Assembly (NCBI RefSeq): GCF_002950945.1
Contig: NZ_CP012673.1
Coordinates: 2,170,001-2,234,000 of the forward strand
Direction of reading: 5' to 3'
DNA from: Sorangium cellulosum
GTDB taxonomy: Bacteria; Myxococcota_A; Polyangia; Polyangiales; Polyangiaceae
DNA: 64,000 nucleotides
Shown here: positions 1 to 8,246 of the stretch, in pieces
Numbering within the stretch: position 1 is the first letter of the stretch
Layout: every line of letters begins with the position of its first letter
Notes under the pieces: model-generated
The model's database searches: none
What the model was told of the DNA's origin: nothing
The model's input: the letters and a program-made list of their open reading frames with translations, nothing else
Position numbers and translations under genes: made by a program

Positions 1-119
1 GGCAGAAAATCAGGATTTCACCCATTCGGCCGAGGTTTGGAAGAAGAAGAGCATCCTGGTGGTCCACATCCTGCAGTATTTCCAGCTGCCCGCGGGCAGC
101 GGGCGAGGAGAAGAGCGGT

Positions 120-1544
120 ATGCGGTCTGAGTGGCGAGCGGTGGGCGCGTTGTGCGGTGTCGTCGTTCTGGGAGGGGCGGGCTGCTCCGTGGGTTCAGCG
201 GAGGGCGGACCGGAGCGCGACCGCGGCGCGGGCGTGGGGGAGGAGGCGGAGCTCCGTTCGCCCTCGGCGGCGTGTGCGTCGGGGGCAGCGGGATGTGGCC
301 GCACCCTGGCCGAGTCGCGGGCCGGCGGGACCTCCGAGGCGTGTGGGCGGGAGCCGTTCGGGCGGCAATTTGCTGCCGACAACGCAACGTTGCGCGGCTT
401 CGCGGTCAGTGACGACAGCAACTCCGTGCTCGCGGGCGCCTTCGAGGGGACGTTGACGTTCGGCGCCACCTCCCTGACGAGCGCGGGGGGGACGGACGTC
501 TTCGTGGCGAAGCTCGACGCGTGTGGCGTCCCGCTCTGGAGCGCGCGGTTCGGCGACGCGGAGGCGCAGGCTGCCCTCGACGTGGCGGCGGACGACAAGG
601 GGGCGCTCGTGCTCGGCGAGTTCACCGGCGCGGTGGATTTCGGCACGGTCCGGCTCACGGCGTCTCCGCCCGGGGGCCCGGAGCTCTTCGTCGCGAACCT
701 CAAGGCGAGCGGCAGGACGCGCTGGGCGGCGCAGATCGCTGCGGACGAGGACAGCATCCTGCTCGGTAAGGCGATCGCCAGCGACGGCCGCGGCGGCGCG
801 CTTGTGCTCGGCACGCTGGAGGGCGCGGCGAGGGTGGCCGGCCACCGGATCGAGCGGCGGGCGATCGGCACGTTCGTGGTGCGGCTCGACCGGTCGGGCC
901 GCTTCAGCTGGGTGAGCCTGCCGCCGAGCGGCTCCGACACCGGCGAGATCGGCATCGAGGTCGACGACGACGACAACATCTTCATCGCGTCCGCGGACGG
1001 ACGGGGCAACGCGACGTTCCTGACCAAGCTGGACGAGGACGGCGCGTTGCTCTGGCACAAGCGCTTCCCGGGCTCGCCGGAGCAGGCCGAGGATCTGTAC
1101 GACTTCGCCGTGGATCCGGACGGCTCGGTGCTGCTCGCCGGCACCGGCGTCTTCGGCGAGGAGGAGCTGCCGGGCGGCCCGAGCCCGTTCGTGGCCAAGA
1201 TCGACCCGGACGGCAACGTGCTCTGGGTGACGCGGTTCGACGGGGTTCAGACCGCGCGCGAGATCGCGGCGAGCGACGACGCCGTGTTCCTGGCCGGCGA
1301 TTCGCTCTGCACGCCGGACGAGTCGCCGTCGTGCAGCGCCTGGGCCGCCGAGCTCAGCCCTGACGGGCAGGTGCGGTGGACCGAGCGCCTCGGCCAGGGC
1401 GCGGTCGTCTCCGGGCTGGAGGTGGACGCGCGCGACAATCCGATGCTGGCCGGTTCGTTCCAGGGGACGGTCGAGGTGGGCGACGACGTGCTCACCAGCG
1501 AGGAGAACGCGCTGTTCGTGGGTCGCCTGCTGGCGTCCGACTGA
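120..1544 (+). CDS. Secreted lipoprotein with SBBP-like beta-propeller repeats
   Basis: Predicted lipoprotein of 474 residues. A hydrophobic N-terminus ends in the lipobox LGGAGC with the acylated Cys at residue 22, followed by a low-complexity linker. The rest is made of repeats of about 50 residues of the form 'D..G...L.G.F.G...FG...LTS.G..D.FVAKLD..G...W...FG', which resembles the SBBP beta-propeller repeats common in myxobacterial surface proteins. The start is supported by GAGGAG about 10 bases upstream. Role unknown; a surface binding or scaffold function is inference. No partner gene is visible, as the next gene is on the other strand. Confidence 0.8.
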   Translation: MRSEWRAVGALCGVVVLGGAGCSVGSAEGGPERDRGAGVGEEAELRSPSAACASGAAGCGRTLAESRAGGTSEACGREPFGRQFAADNATLRGFAVSDDSNSVLAGAFEGTLTFGATSLTSAGGTDVFVAKLDACGVPLWSARFGDAEAQAALDVAADDKGALVLGEFTGAVDFGTVRLTASPPGGPELFVANLKASGRTRWAAQIAADEDSILLGKAIASDGRGGALVLGTLEGAARVAGHRIERRAIGTFVVRLDRSGRFSWVSLPPSGSDTGEIGIEVDDDDNIFIASADGRGNATFLTKLDEDGALLWHKRFPGSPEQAEDLYDFAVDPDGSVLLAGTGVFGEEELPGGPSPFVAKIDPDGNVLWVTRFDGVQTAREIAASDDAVFLAGDSLCTPDESPSCSAWAAELSPDGQVRWTERLGQGAVVSGLEVDARDNPMLAGSFQGTVEVGDDVLTSEENALFVGRLLASD

Positions 1545-1664
1545 CACGCGCGCGGGCCCGGCCTGCACGTCCGGCGAGCCCGGCGCGCAGGCCGAGCCGG
1601 ATCGAGGACGGACGCGGCGCGCAGGCCGAGCGCCGTCGAGCCCCGCGCGCCGGCCGGGCGCGGC

Positions 1665-2150
1665 TCACAGGCCGAGCGCGCGGCGGACGGCAGCGGCGAT
1701 CTCGTCCGGGGTCCCGTCGATGTCGACGTGGATCGCGTCCTCGGGCGGCTCCAGGGCGGCGAGCTGCGTCGGCAGCAGGCCGGGCGCCATGAAGTGAGCT
1801 TTCCGCGCCGCGAGGCGCGCCGCGATCAGCGCGGGGTCGCCGGTCAGGTGCACGACGCGCATCCGCGCGGGGTCGACGAGCAGCTGCGCGCGGTACGCCG
1901 CCTTCAGCGCGGAGCAGGCGATCACGGCGCCGCGCCCCTCGTCGATCAGCTGGGCGATGCGCGCCGCGAGCGCGGCGAGCCACGGCGCGCGGTCCTGGTC
2001 GTCGAGCGGCTTGCCCGAGCGCATCTTCTCGATGTTGGCGGGGGGGTGGAGGTCGTCGGCGTCGACGAACACCCATCCGAGCTCGCGCGCGAGGCGCGCG
2101 CCCACCGTCGTCTTCCCGGCGCCGCTCACGCCCATCACGAGCACGATCAC
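1665..2150 (-). CDS. gntK: Gluconokinase (GntK type)
   Basis: Phosphorylates D-gluconate to 6-phosphogluconate with ATP, feeding the pentose phosphate pathway; cytoplasmic. The 161-residue length fits the short P-loop gluconokinase family. A Walker A motif GVSGAGKTT lies at residues 7-15, and the family segments 'DADDLHPPANIEKM', 'GKPLDDQDRAPWL' and 'ACSALKAAYR' are all present. It stands alone: no gluconate transporter or dehydratase is adjacent, so its regulation cannot be read from context. Confidence 0.95.
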   Translation of the reverse strand: MIVLVMGVSGAGKTTVGARLARELGWVFVDADDLHPPANIEKMRSGKPLDDQDRAPWLAALAARIAQLIDEGRGAVIACSALKAAYRAQLLVDPARMRVVHLTGDPALIAARLAARKAHFMAPGLLPTQLAALEPPEDAIHVDIDGTPDEIAAAVRRALGL

Positions 2151-2517
2151 GGGCGCCGCGCCTCCCCGAAGGTTGTCTCTCGCGCTCTCTGCATGGCGCT
2201 GCCCACCCTACCACGCGCGCCCGTCGCCGCGCTCGCCGCGCTCGCCGCGCTCGCCGCCGCGGCGCGGCGCCGTCCTTCTCGTGGCTTGCGCCACCATGAG
2301 CCGGCGCCTGCCCCGGCGATCAGGGGTGCTTCGCGGCCGCGCCGGCGCCGGGTCGGCGCGGCTCGCCGTTGTCCGGCCGCAGCCCCCGCCCCGCCCCTTG
2401 CCTTCCAGCCCCTGAATCGCGCCCCTGCCGTGTCCCCTGCTCGGCGCCCATTGAGAGCCTTTGCTCGTCGCCCGGCCAGCGCCGCTGCTCGGCACGACCC
2501 CTGCTCTGCGCGTCGGC
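2151..2517. other. Intergenic region with short 9-bp tandem repeat
   Basis: Divergent region between gluconokinase and serpin, so it must hold both promoters. Three exact copies of the 9-mer GCTCGCCGC occupy 2231-2257, followed by a GC-rich stretch. I see no convincing gene here. Confidence 0.5.
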
Positions 2518-3849
2518 ATGCGAACGCACCCGATCTGCTCGTTCCTGTTGCCGTTCTCCCTGATTTTCACTGGTTGCTCCGTCGACCACAACGACCCGGC
2601 GCCAGGCCCGGAGCCGGAGCAACCCTCGCCCGGCGAGTGCAGCGATCCGGGCGCGGCGGGCTGCGTTGCCGCCTCGACCAAGCCGCGGAGCCTCACGCCC
2701 TCCGTGCCGGAGGCCGACAGCAAGGAGCTCGCCGTCGGCAACACCACCTTCGCGCTCGATCTCTACCGGCAAGTCAGCGCGGAGCCCGGCAATCTCTTCT
2801 ATTCTCCCTACAGCGTGTCGAGCGCGCTGGCGATGACGTACGCCGGCGCGCGCGGCGAGACGGCGGAGCAGATGGCGACCGCGCTGCGCTTCACGCTGCC
2901 GCAGGAGCGGCTGCACCCGGCGTTCAACGCGCTCGATCTGGCGCTGGCGAGCCGCGGCGAGGGCGCCGAGGGGCAGGACGGGGAGGGGTTCCGGCTCAAC
3001 GTCGCCAATGCCCTCTGGGGCCAGAAGGACTATTTCTACGTGCCCGAGTTCCTCGACGTGCTCGCGGTGAATTACGGGGCCGGGATGAACCTCGTCGATT
3101 TCATCCAGGCGTCCGGGGAAGCGCGGGAGATCATCAACGGCTGGGTGGCCGAACGCACCGAGGATCGGATCAAGGACCTCCTGCCCGATGGGTTTCTCAC
3201 GTCGTCGACCCGGCTGGTGCTGACCAATGCCATCTACTTCAACGCAGCGTGGCAGTTCCCCTTCGAGGAGGAGCGCACGGCCCCGGGCGATTTCACGCTG
3301 CCGGACGGCTCCACGGTCTCCGTGCCGATGATGGCCGGCGTGGAGCAGGTCCCTTATGGCGAGGGCGACGGTTACCAGGCGCTCGAGATGCCCTACGACG
3401 GGGGCGAGCTGTCGATGGTGCTCGTGCTGCCGTCGGATCTCGGCGCGTTCGAGTCGGGCCTCGACCGGGCGCGCCTCGAGGGCGTCCTCGGCTCGCTGGA
3501 GGAGCGGAGCGTCCAGATCGGGCTGCCGAAATTCGAGTTCGAGTCGACGCTGGATCTCATCCCGCCGCTCGAGGAGCTGGGGATGCCCATGGCCTTCACC
3601 AGCGAGGCCGACCTCTCGGGCATCAACGGGCAGGGCGGGCTCTACATCAGCGGCGTGATCCACAAGGCGTTCGTCTCGGTGAACGAGGCGGGCACGGAGG
3701 CCGCGGCGGCGACGGCGGTGGGCGCCGGCGTGACGTCGGCGCCCGAGCCGGCCGCCATCCGCTTCGATCGTCCGTTCCTCTTCTTCATCCGGGACATCGC
3801 GACCAGCGCCGTCCTGTTCGCCGGCCGCGTGGCCAACCCGTCCGAGTAA
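2518..3849 (+). CDS. Secreted serpin (serine protease inhibitor) lipoprotein
   Basis: Suicide inhibitor of serine or cysteine proteases, 443 residues. The ATG at 2518 is chosen because it gives a signal peptide ending in FTGC (Cys 20). The whole serpin fold follows: 'YSPYSVSSALAMTYAGARGET' early, 'LTNAIYFNAAWQFPF' in the middle, and the C-terminal signature FDRPFLFFIRD. The reactive-centre hinge EAGTEAAAATAV has the small-residue pattern of inhibitory serpins. Counting from its Glu as P17 puts P1-P1' near Thr-Ser in GAGVTSAP. That assignment is inference. A Kazal-type inhibitor lipoprotein lies 1.6 kb downstream. The target, whether self or prey protease, is unknown. Confidence 0.93.
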   Translation: MRTHPICSFLLPFSLIFTGCSVDHNDPAPGPEPEQPSPGECSDPGAAGCVAASTKPRSLTPSVPEADSKELAVGNTTFALDLYRQVSAEPGNLFYSPYSVSSALAMTYAGARGETAEQMATALRFTLPQERLHPAFNALDLALASRGEGAEGQDGEGFRLNVANALWGQKDYFYVPEFLDVLAVNYGAGMNLVDFIQASGEAREIINGWVAERTEDRIKDLLPDGFLTSSTRLVLTNAIYFNAAWQFPFEEERTAPGDFTLPDGSTVSVPMMAGVEQVPYGEGDGYQALEMPYDGGELSMVLVLPSDLGAFESGLDRARLEGVLGSLEERSVQIGLPKFEFESTLDLIPPLEELGMPMAFTSEADLSGINGQGGLYISGVIHKAFVSVNEAGTEAAAATAVGAGVTSAPEPAAIRFDRPFLFFIRDIATSAVLFAGRVANPSE

Positions 3850-3858
3850 GGCCGCCCT

Positions 3859-3890
3859 GCCGGGGAGCGAAGCTGCCGCCGCTCCCCGGC
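3859..3890 (+). terminator. Hairpin after the serpin gene
   Basis: Perfect 11-bp GC-rich stem (3859-3869 with 3880-3890) and a 10-nt loop, starting 10 nt after the serpin stop codon. There is no clear T-tract, so it may be a weak terminator or an mRNA-stabilising 3' end. Confidence 0.6.
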
Positions 3891-4189
3891 CTCGGGTGTC
3901 CTCGGCAGACGTCCCGCAGGGCTCCCGCCGAGCCCGCTGGGGAGTTTTCCCTCACCAAGGAGAACGCCGCGCGCCCGCTCCGGTCACCGGTCCCTTTCGG
4001 CCCCTCGCGCCTTTGCCGCCCTGCCGCCCTGCTCGTGTATCCCTTCTCCTGCAGGGCGTTCTCGCAGCACCTGTGGCGTTTTGCCGCGCACCTCTGCCGA
4101 GGGTGGGCGCTGAGGAGCGTTCTTGTGTGCTCCGGCGGGGAGGTGCGGTGCGTGCACCAGGGCGTGATCGGGCGTGGTGCGGGGATGGG
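3891..4189. other. Intergenic region, no gene seen
   Basis: Together with the hairpin before it, this separates the convergent serpin and methyltransferase genes. Reading frames here have no recognisable protein character. Confidence 0.5.
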
Positions 4190-4852
4190 TCAGTAGACGC
4201 CGGGGACGAGCCGTGCGGCGGTCTGGCGCGCGTAGTTGTCGTAGTCGGGGAAGGTGTCGCGCAGGACGCGTTCCTCGTAGCGCATGCGGACGATCTGCAG
4301 GGTGATCTCGACGGTGAACAGGAGGAGGGCGGCGAGGGAGGGGTAGAGCAGGAGCAGCCCCGCGGCCTGGATCATGCCGGCGAGGTAGACCGGGTGGCGG
4401 ACGAAGCGGTAGGGCCCTCCCGTGACGAGCCGGCGCGCCTCGGGCATGACGCTGAACGACTTGCCGAGCCAGCCGAGGCTGACCAGCGCGAGTGTCATGC
4501 CCGCGACGATCAGCAGCGTCCCTGTCATCTGTCGGAAGGGCGTCGGCTCGACCCTGGGCAGCCACGCCAGGCTTGCCGGCAGGAGGCCGGCGGCGAGCGC
4601 GGTGATGCGCGGCGCGATGCCCTTGAGCTTGCGCACCGGGCGGAGCCGAACGAGCGTGAGCGCCGCGACGAGCAGGAGGTAGGCCTCCGTCGCGAGGAGC
4701 GCGGCCAGGGATGTCGCGTACGTGAGCCCCGTGGGCCCCCGCCAGAGGAAGAGGTGAACGTAGATATCCCTGCCGACGAACAGGGCATTGTAGAACATCA
4801 GGAGTGCGAGCGGCAGCCGCATCGCGAGGTCATAGAGCGCCGCGCCATTCAT
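4190..4852 (-). CDS. Membrane methyltransferase of the isoprenylcysteine carboxyl methyltransferase-like family
   Basis: Integral membrane protein of 220 residues with about five hydrophobic segments. The C-terminal half carries the family signature: GPYRFVRHPVYLAGM, then an EER...FPDYDNYARQT segment near the end. In ICMT and phospholipid methyltransferases the RHP-Y and downstream E-E motifs bind S-adenosylmethionine. Bacterial members seldom have a known acceptor, so the substrate here is unknown. It is a single gene, with the heptanucleotide inverted-repeat element beginning about 120 bp upstream. Confidence 0.8.
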   Translation of the reverse strand: MNGAALYDLAMRLPLALLMFYNALFVGRDIYVHLFLWRGPTGLTYATSLAALLATEAYLLLVAALTLVRLRPVRKLKGIAPRITALAAGLLPASLAWLPRVEPTPFRQMTGTLLIVAGMTLALVSLGWLGKSFSVMPEARRLVTGGPYRFVRHPVYLAGMIQAAGLLLLYPSLAALLLFTVEITLQIVRMRYEERVLRDTFPDYDNYARQTAARLVPGVY

Positions 4853-4974
4853 TGTATTCCCCCTTACGGGGGATGGTGAAAGCGGGCGTGGGCGAGGTCA
4901 AGTGGGAGCTCCCGGTGGGGATACGCGATCACGCAGGCGCTCGGCGTGCATGGGGGAGATCCGAGCCTCTCTTC

Positions 4975-5284
4975 CGTCCACCGTCCCCCGTCTCTCGTCT
5001 TTCGTCCCTCGTCTTTCGTCCCTCGTCCCTCGTCCCTCGTCTTTCGTCTTTCGTCTTTCGTCCCTCGTCTTTCGTGAACGTGAACGTGAACGAGCCGTGT
5101 CGATATTATTCGGTCAGGAGTGGCGCTTTATTAATTTCTGGGCCTACGACGATTCGAGAACGTGGTTTCTCTAGAATAAATCGTTCACGTTCACGTTCAC
5201 GAGAGAGGAGGATGAAAGACGAGAGACGAGAGACGAAAGACGAGAGACGAAAGACGAGAGACGAGAGACGAAAGACGAAGGGCG
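4975..5284. repeat. Large inverted element: heptanucleotide arms around an AT-rich core
   Basis: The left arm is 14 tandem heptamers (CGTCTTT, CGTCCCT and variants, 4975-5072) followed by three hexamers CGTGAA (5073-5090). The right arm is the mirror image: CGTTCACG-type hexamers (5182-5201), a short irregular stretch, then about ten heptamers AAAGACG/AGAGACG (5215-5284). The 20-bp hexamer blocks at 5073-5092 and 5182-5201 are perfect reverse complements. The core 5093-5181 is markedly AT-rich for this genome. A reading frame runs through it but its protein is only the repeat translated. It could be a MITE-like element or a very long hairpin; its function is unknown. Confidence 0.9.
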
Positions 5285-5417
5285 GGAGATGGGAGGCGGA
5301 CGGCGGTAGGAGGCGGGGACGGAAGGAGAGGGACAGCGGACGGGACCCAGCCGACCAGAGCGCGCCCAACTCCCCCTCCGCTCACACCACCCCATCCCCG
5401 GGCGATTCGCCCCTCCC

Positions 5418-5948
5418 TCATTCCGCCAGCGCAGACCTCACCGCCGCGGGCGATCCCGGAACAGCCGCTCCCTCGCACGCGCCCTCCACGTACACCGCGA
5501 CCCCGCTCATCGCCGCAACACAGGCATTCTTGTACACCCGCCCATCACAGCCGCAGACCGTCGCGTGCTCCTCCGTGCAGGACGCCGGCCTCTCCGCGCA
5601 CGTTCCCGAGGCGTCCGCCCAGCCGCACACGTCCTCGAACCGGAAGCTGCAATAAAGCCCCTGCGCGCAGACAGGCGCAGGCCCGATGGTGAATCCTCCA
5701 CAGCTCTCCCCCTTGCCGGCGATCGAAGGACCAGTCTCGGACCCGCGGCCTCTCGCCTCGACCCACGCGGCGCCGCCGGCCCCCGCGGCCCCGCCCTCCT
5801 CGTCCCCAGAAAGCGCCGCGGACGCCGCGTCCTCGCCCCCCGGCGCGAGCGCGCCCTCCGCTGCCCCGACCTCATCGAACTCCACGGGCGCTGCGCAGCC
5901 CGAGGCCACGAGCGCGAGCAGAACACCCAGTCCGTTGAATCGTCTCAT
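5418..5948 (-). CDS. Kazal-type protease inhibitor lipoprotein
   Basis: Predicted 176-residue lipoprotein: lipobox LVASGC with Cys 18, then an acidic Ala/Gly-rich linker of about 60 residues, then a cysteine-rich C-terminal half. The Kazal signature VCGCDGRVYKNAC, followed by a final Cys in VEGAC, marks a serine-protease inhibitor domain. A preceding block (GESCGGFTIGPAPVC...LYCSF...VCGW) holds further disulphide candidates. Kazal domains block proteases by presenting a canonical loop. With the nearby serpin this suggests protection of the cell surface from secreted proteases, which is inference. A consensus-like promoter lies upstream. Confidence 0.85.
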   Translation of the reverse strand: MRRFNGLGVLLALVASGCAAPVEFDEVGAAEGALAPGGEDAASAALSGDEEGGAAGAGGAAWVEARGRGSETGPSIAGKGESCGGFTIGPAPVCAQGLYCSFRFEDVCGWADASGTCAERPASCTEEHATVCGCDGRVYKNACVAAMSGVAVYVEGACEGAAVPGSPAAVRSALAE

Positions 5949-6089
5949 GAATCACCCTCTCGCGAACAAAGGAGCTCCACGGACGCGCGGCGATCCCCCT
6001 CCAGAGCCGACCCCCATCCCCCGGACATGCAGTGTCCAGCGTGGTCCGCTGAAGGAGCCGCGCCCCGGTTTGCTGCCTCGACGGGCGAG

Positions 6090-6118
6090 GTAGTACGGCG
6101 TGGGAGATGCCGTGTCAA
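6090..6118 (-). promoter_or_regulatory. Predicted housekeeping promoter of the Kazal lipoprotein gene
   Basis: On the minus strand, a perfect -35 TTGACA (6118-6113) is separated by exactly 17 bp from TACTAC (6095-6090) as the -10. This would start transcription about 135 bp before the ATG. The -35 matches consensus; the -10 is partial. Confidence 0.55.
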
Positions 6119-6145
6119 GCAACGCTGCAAAATATTAGCGTTGCT
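6118..6145. promoter_or_regulatory. Palindrome next to the Kazal promoter -35
   Basis: Perfect 9-bp inverted repeat AGCAACGCT / AGCGTTGCT (6118-6126 and 6137-6145) with an AT-rich 10-nt centre. It touches the -35 box by one base, as an operator for an upstream-binding regulator would. Read on the minus strand it could instead be a hairpin ending the SemiSWEET transcript. Confidence 0.5.
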
Positions 6146-6252
6146 AGAATTGGCGGGAGAAGCGTTGCCAGGCTGCCAGGAGGGCGGCCGAACGGCGGCA
6201 TCGGCGCAGGCGTGGTGAGCGGGCTCGCCGGAGGGGAGGGGAGGACGGCGGC

Positions 6253-6513
6253 TCAGCCGTATCGGAGCTTGAGGACGAACACGGTGCCCGAAAAGAGGAA
6301 CGTGATCGCGTTCGCGATGATGATGGGCATGTCCCTGGTGAGCAGACCATAGACGAGCCACAGGCCCACGCCGGCGACAAGGGTCGCGTACATGCCGACG
6401 GAGATCGAGCGCGTGTCGCGGGTGCGCAGCGTGCGTAGCACCTGCGGAAGAAAGGAAATCGTGGTGAGGGTCGCCGCGGTGAGCCCGATCGCGGTCACTA
6501 CTTCTGGCTTCAT
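6253..6513 (-). CDS. SemiSWEET family sugar transporter
   Basis: Small integral membrane protein of 86 residues with three transmembrane helices and the PQ-loop motif SFLPQ near residue 23, as in bacterial SemiSWEETs. These dimerise to form a sugar facilitator in the inner membrane. Length and helix layout (TIGLTAATLTTISFLPQ, then ISVGMYATLVAGVGLWLVYG, then IIIANAITFLFSGTVFVLK) match the family. The sugar cannot be predicted and there is no partner gene in an operon. Confidence 0.9.
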   Translation of the reverse strand: MKPEVVTAIGLTAATLTTISFLPQVLRTLRTRDTRSISVGMYATLVAGVGLWLVYGLLTRDMPIIIANAITFLFSGTVFVLKLRYG

Positions 6514-6711
6514 CTGTTCCTTCGTGTCCCTTGGGTCCCCCCCCTATCTACTTAGGATAAATCCGACCTCGGAGGCAGGGATAAACCGACGTTTCGTCGA
6601 CGCGCCCGATGCGCTCCGAGGTGGGAGTCGACCGGCAGGCGTGGCCCGGACGCAGGTCCCTTCCTGCTGTGTCCGTCATTCGCGCCTCCCGCGGCCGCGC
6701 CGCTCGCCGGC

Positions 6712-8172
6712 TCATTCCACGGCGCCTGCCATCCTCTCCACCGCCTCGTGGATCTCTCGTTCGTCCAGCGCCGCGAACCCGAGCCGCACGAAGGGGCGCT
6801 TCTTGCCGTCGAATGCGAACCGCCGCCCCGCCGAGAAGGCGACCTTCCGCGCGAGCGAGCGCTCCGCCCACCCGTCGACGTCGATCCGGGCGTCCACCTT
6901 CGCCCACAGGGCCATCCCTCCGGCCGGCGCGCGGAAGTCGAGCGCGCCGCCGAGGTGGGCGCGGAGCTCCTCGACGAGCGCGTCGCGCCGCGCCTTGTAG
7001 ATGCGCCGCGCGCGCTGGGCGTGGCGCTGCACCTCGCCGTCCTCGAGCAGCTCGGCCACGGCGCGCTCCACCACGTGATCGCCCTGCCGGTCGACGAAGG
7101 TGCGGTGCAGGGCGAGCCGCTCGATCAAGGGCTCGGGCGCGACCACGAAGCCGATCCGGAGCCCGGGGGCGAGGATCTTCGAGAGCGTGCCGATGTAGAC
7201 GACCACGCCGGCGGTGTCCGCGCTGGCGAGCGGCAGCACGGGGCGGCCGTCGTAGTGGAACTCGTGATCGTAGTCGTCCTCGATGACCGCGATCCGGCGG
7301 CTCCGGCAGAGCTCGAGCAGGGCGATGCGCCGGCCGGGGGCGAGCACCGCGGTGGTGGGGTACTGGTGGTGGGGGGTGACGTAGACGGCGCGGAGGCGCT
7401 CGCGATCGGCGAGCTCGGCGAGGGCGTCGACCGAGACGCCCGCGGCGTCGACCGGCACCGGGAGGAGCCGCGCGCCGGCGAGGCGGAGCGCCTCCCAGGC
7501 GGGGCGGTAGCCGTAGGACTCGACCGCGACGGCGTCGCCGGGCGCGATCAGCGCGCGCGCGACGAGGTCGAGCGCCATCTGGCTGCCGCGCGTGACGAGG
7601 AGCGACTCCGGCCCGGCGGCGAGGCCGCGCACGGCCGAGAGCATCGCGGCGAGCGCGGTGCGCAGGCGCGGGTGGCCGCGCGGATCGCCGTAGTCGAGCA
7701 GCCGCTCCGGCGCGGCGCGGAGGGCGCGGCGGTAGGCGCGCGCGAGCGCCGCGGTCGGCACGAGGCGCATGTCGGGGAGGCCGCCGGTCATCCGGAGCAC
7801 GCCGGGCGCGGGGAGCACGATCTCCCGGAGCGAGGCCGCGCCGAGGTCGAAGCCGAGCCGCGCGGGCACCTCGGCGCGCGCGGCGGCGCGCGGGGCGAAG
7901 CGGCGGGGCGGCGGCGCCGGCAGCTCCGCGGAGACGAAGGTGCCGCGCGCGGCGCTGGCCACTATCCAGCCCTCGGCGGCGAGCTCGCGGTACGCGGCGA
8001 GCACGGTGTTGCGGTGGACCGACAGCGACCGCGCGAGCGCGCGGCTGCCCGGGAGCTCGGCGCCGGCGCGGAGCCGGCCGCGGCGGATGTCGTCGGAGAG
8101 GGCGCGCGCGATCTGCAGGAAGATCGGCTGCGAGCCGGCGGGATCGAGGGAGAGCGAGAGCTCCCAGGGCAT
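6712..8172 (-). CDS. MocR/PdxR-type regulator: GntR DNA-binding domain fused to an aminotransferase-like domain
   Basis: Transcription regulator of 486 residues. The N-terminal winged helix is GntR-type ('IFLQIARALSDDIRRGRLRAG', 'GSRALARSLSVHRNTVLAAY'). The rest is a fold-type I aminotransferase domain that binds pyridoxal phosphate; the Schiff-base lysine is probably in YIGTLSKILAPGLRIG. The ATG at 8172 fits the usual N-terminus better than the longer frame at 8244, which would overlap the divergent gene. Such regulators often control vitamin B6 or amine genes beside them. The divergent gene, 70 bp away, encodes a pyridoxamine-oxidase-like protein and is the likely target. Confidence 0.93.
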   Translation of the reverse strand: MPWELSLSLDPAGSQPIFLQIARALSDDIRRGRLRAGAELPGSRALARSLSVHRNTVLAAYRELAAEGWIVASAARGTFVSAELPAPPPRRFAPRAAARAEVPARLGFDLGAASLREIVLPAPGVLRMTGGLPDMRLVPTAALARAYRRALRAAPERLLDYGDPRGHPRLRTALAAMLSAVRGLAAGPESLLVTRGSQMALDLVARALIAPGDAVAVESYGYRPAWEALRLAGARLLPVPVDAAGVSVDALAELADRERLRAVYVTPHHQYPTTAVLAPGRRIALLELCRSRRIAVIEDDYDHEFHYDGRPVLPLASADTAGVVVYIGTLSKILAPGLRIGFVVAPEPLIERLALHRTFVDRQGDHVVERAVAELLEDGEVQRHAQRARRIYKARRDALVEELRAHLGGALDFRAPAGGMALWAKVDARIDVDGWAERSLARKVAFSAGRRFAFDGKKRPFVRLGFAALDEREIHEAVERMAGAVE

Positions 8173-8229
8173 GCGGACTGGTCTAGCAGAAATCTCCGGA
8201 CCGGATCTTTCAGGAGTACCAGCCGCGCG

Positions 8230-8246
8230 GCATGGTCCGGCCATGC
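8230..8246. promoter_or_regulatory. Small palindrome over the start of the PPOX-GNAT gene
   Basis: GCATGG-TCCGG-CCATGC spans the ATG at 8243. In the 70-bp divergent interval it is a candidate part of the MocR operator, or a translation-masking hairpin. Confidence 0.3.

Larger units (their letters stand above)
5949..6252. other. Upstream region of the Kazal gene
   Basis: About 300 bp between two minus-strand genes. It contains the predicted Kazal promoter and the palindrome listed separately; no gene is seen. Confidence 0.5.

Noticed and set aside
4975..5284. CRISPR array
   Set aside because: Units are 6-7 bp with no spacers, and no cas genes are present.
4804..5655. A 283-codon frame crossing the heptamer element
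   Set aside because: Its repeats are simply the DNA heptamers translated; the sequence has no start signal or domain.
8173..8244. Longer start for the MocR regulator at 8244
   Set aside because: It would overlap the divergent gene's start, and the added residues are not typical; the ATG at 8172 begins at the domain edge.
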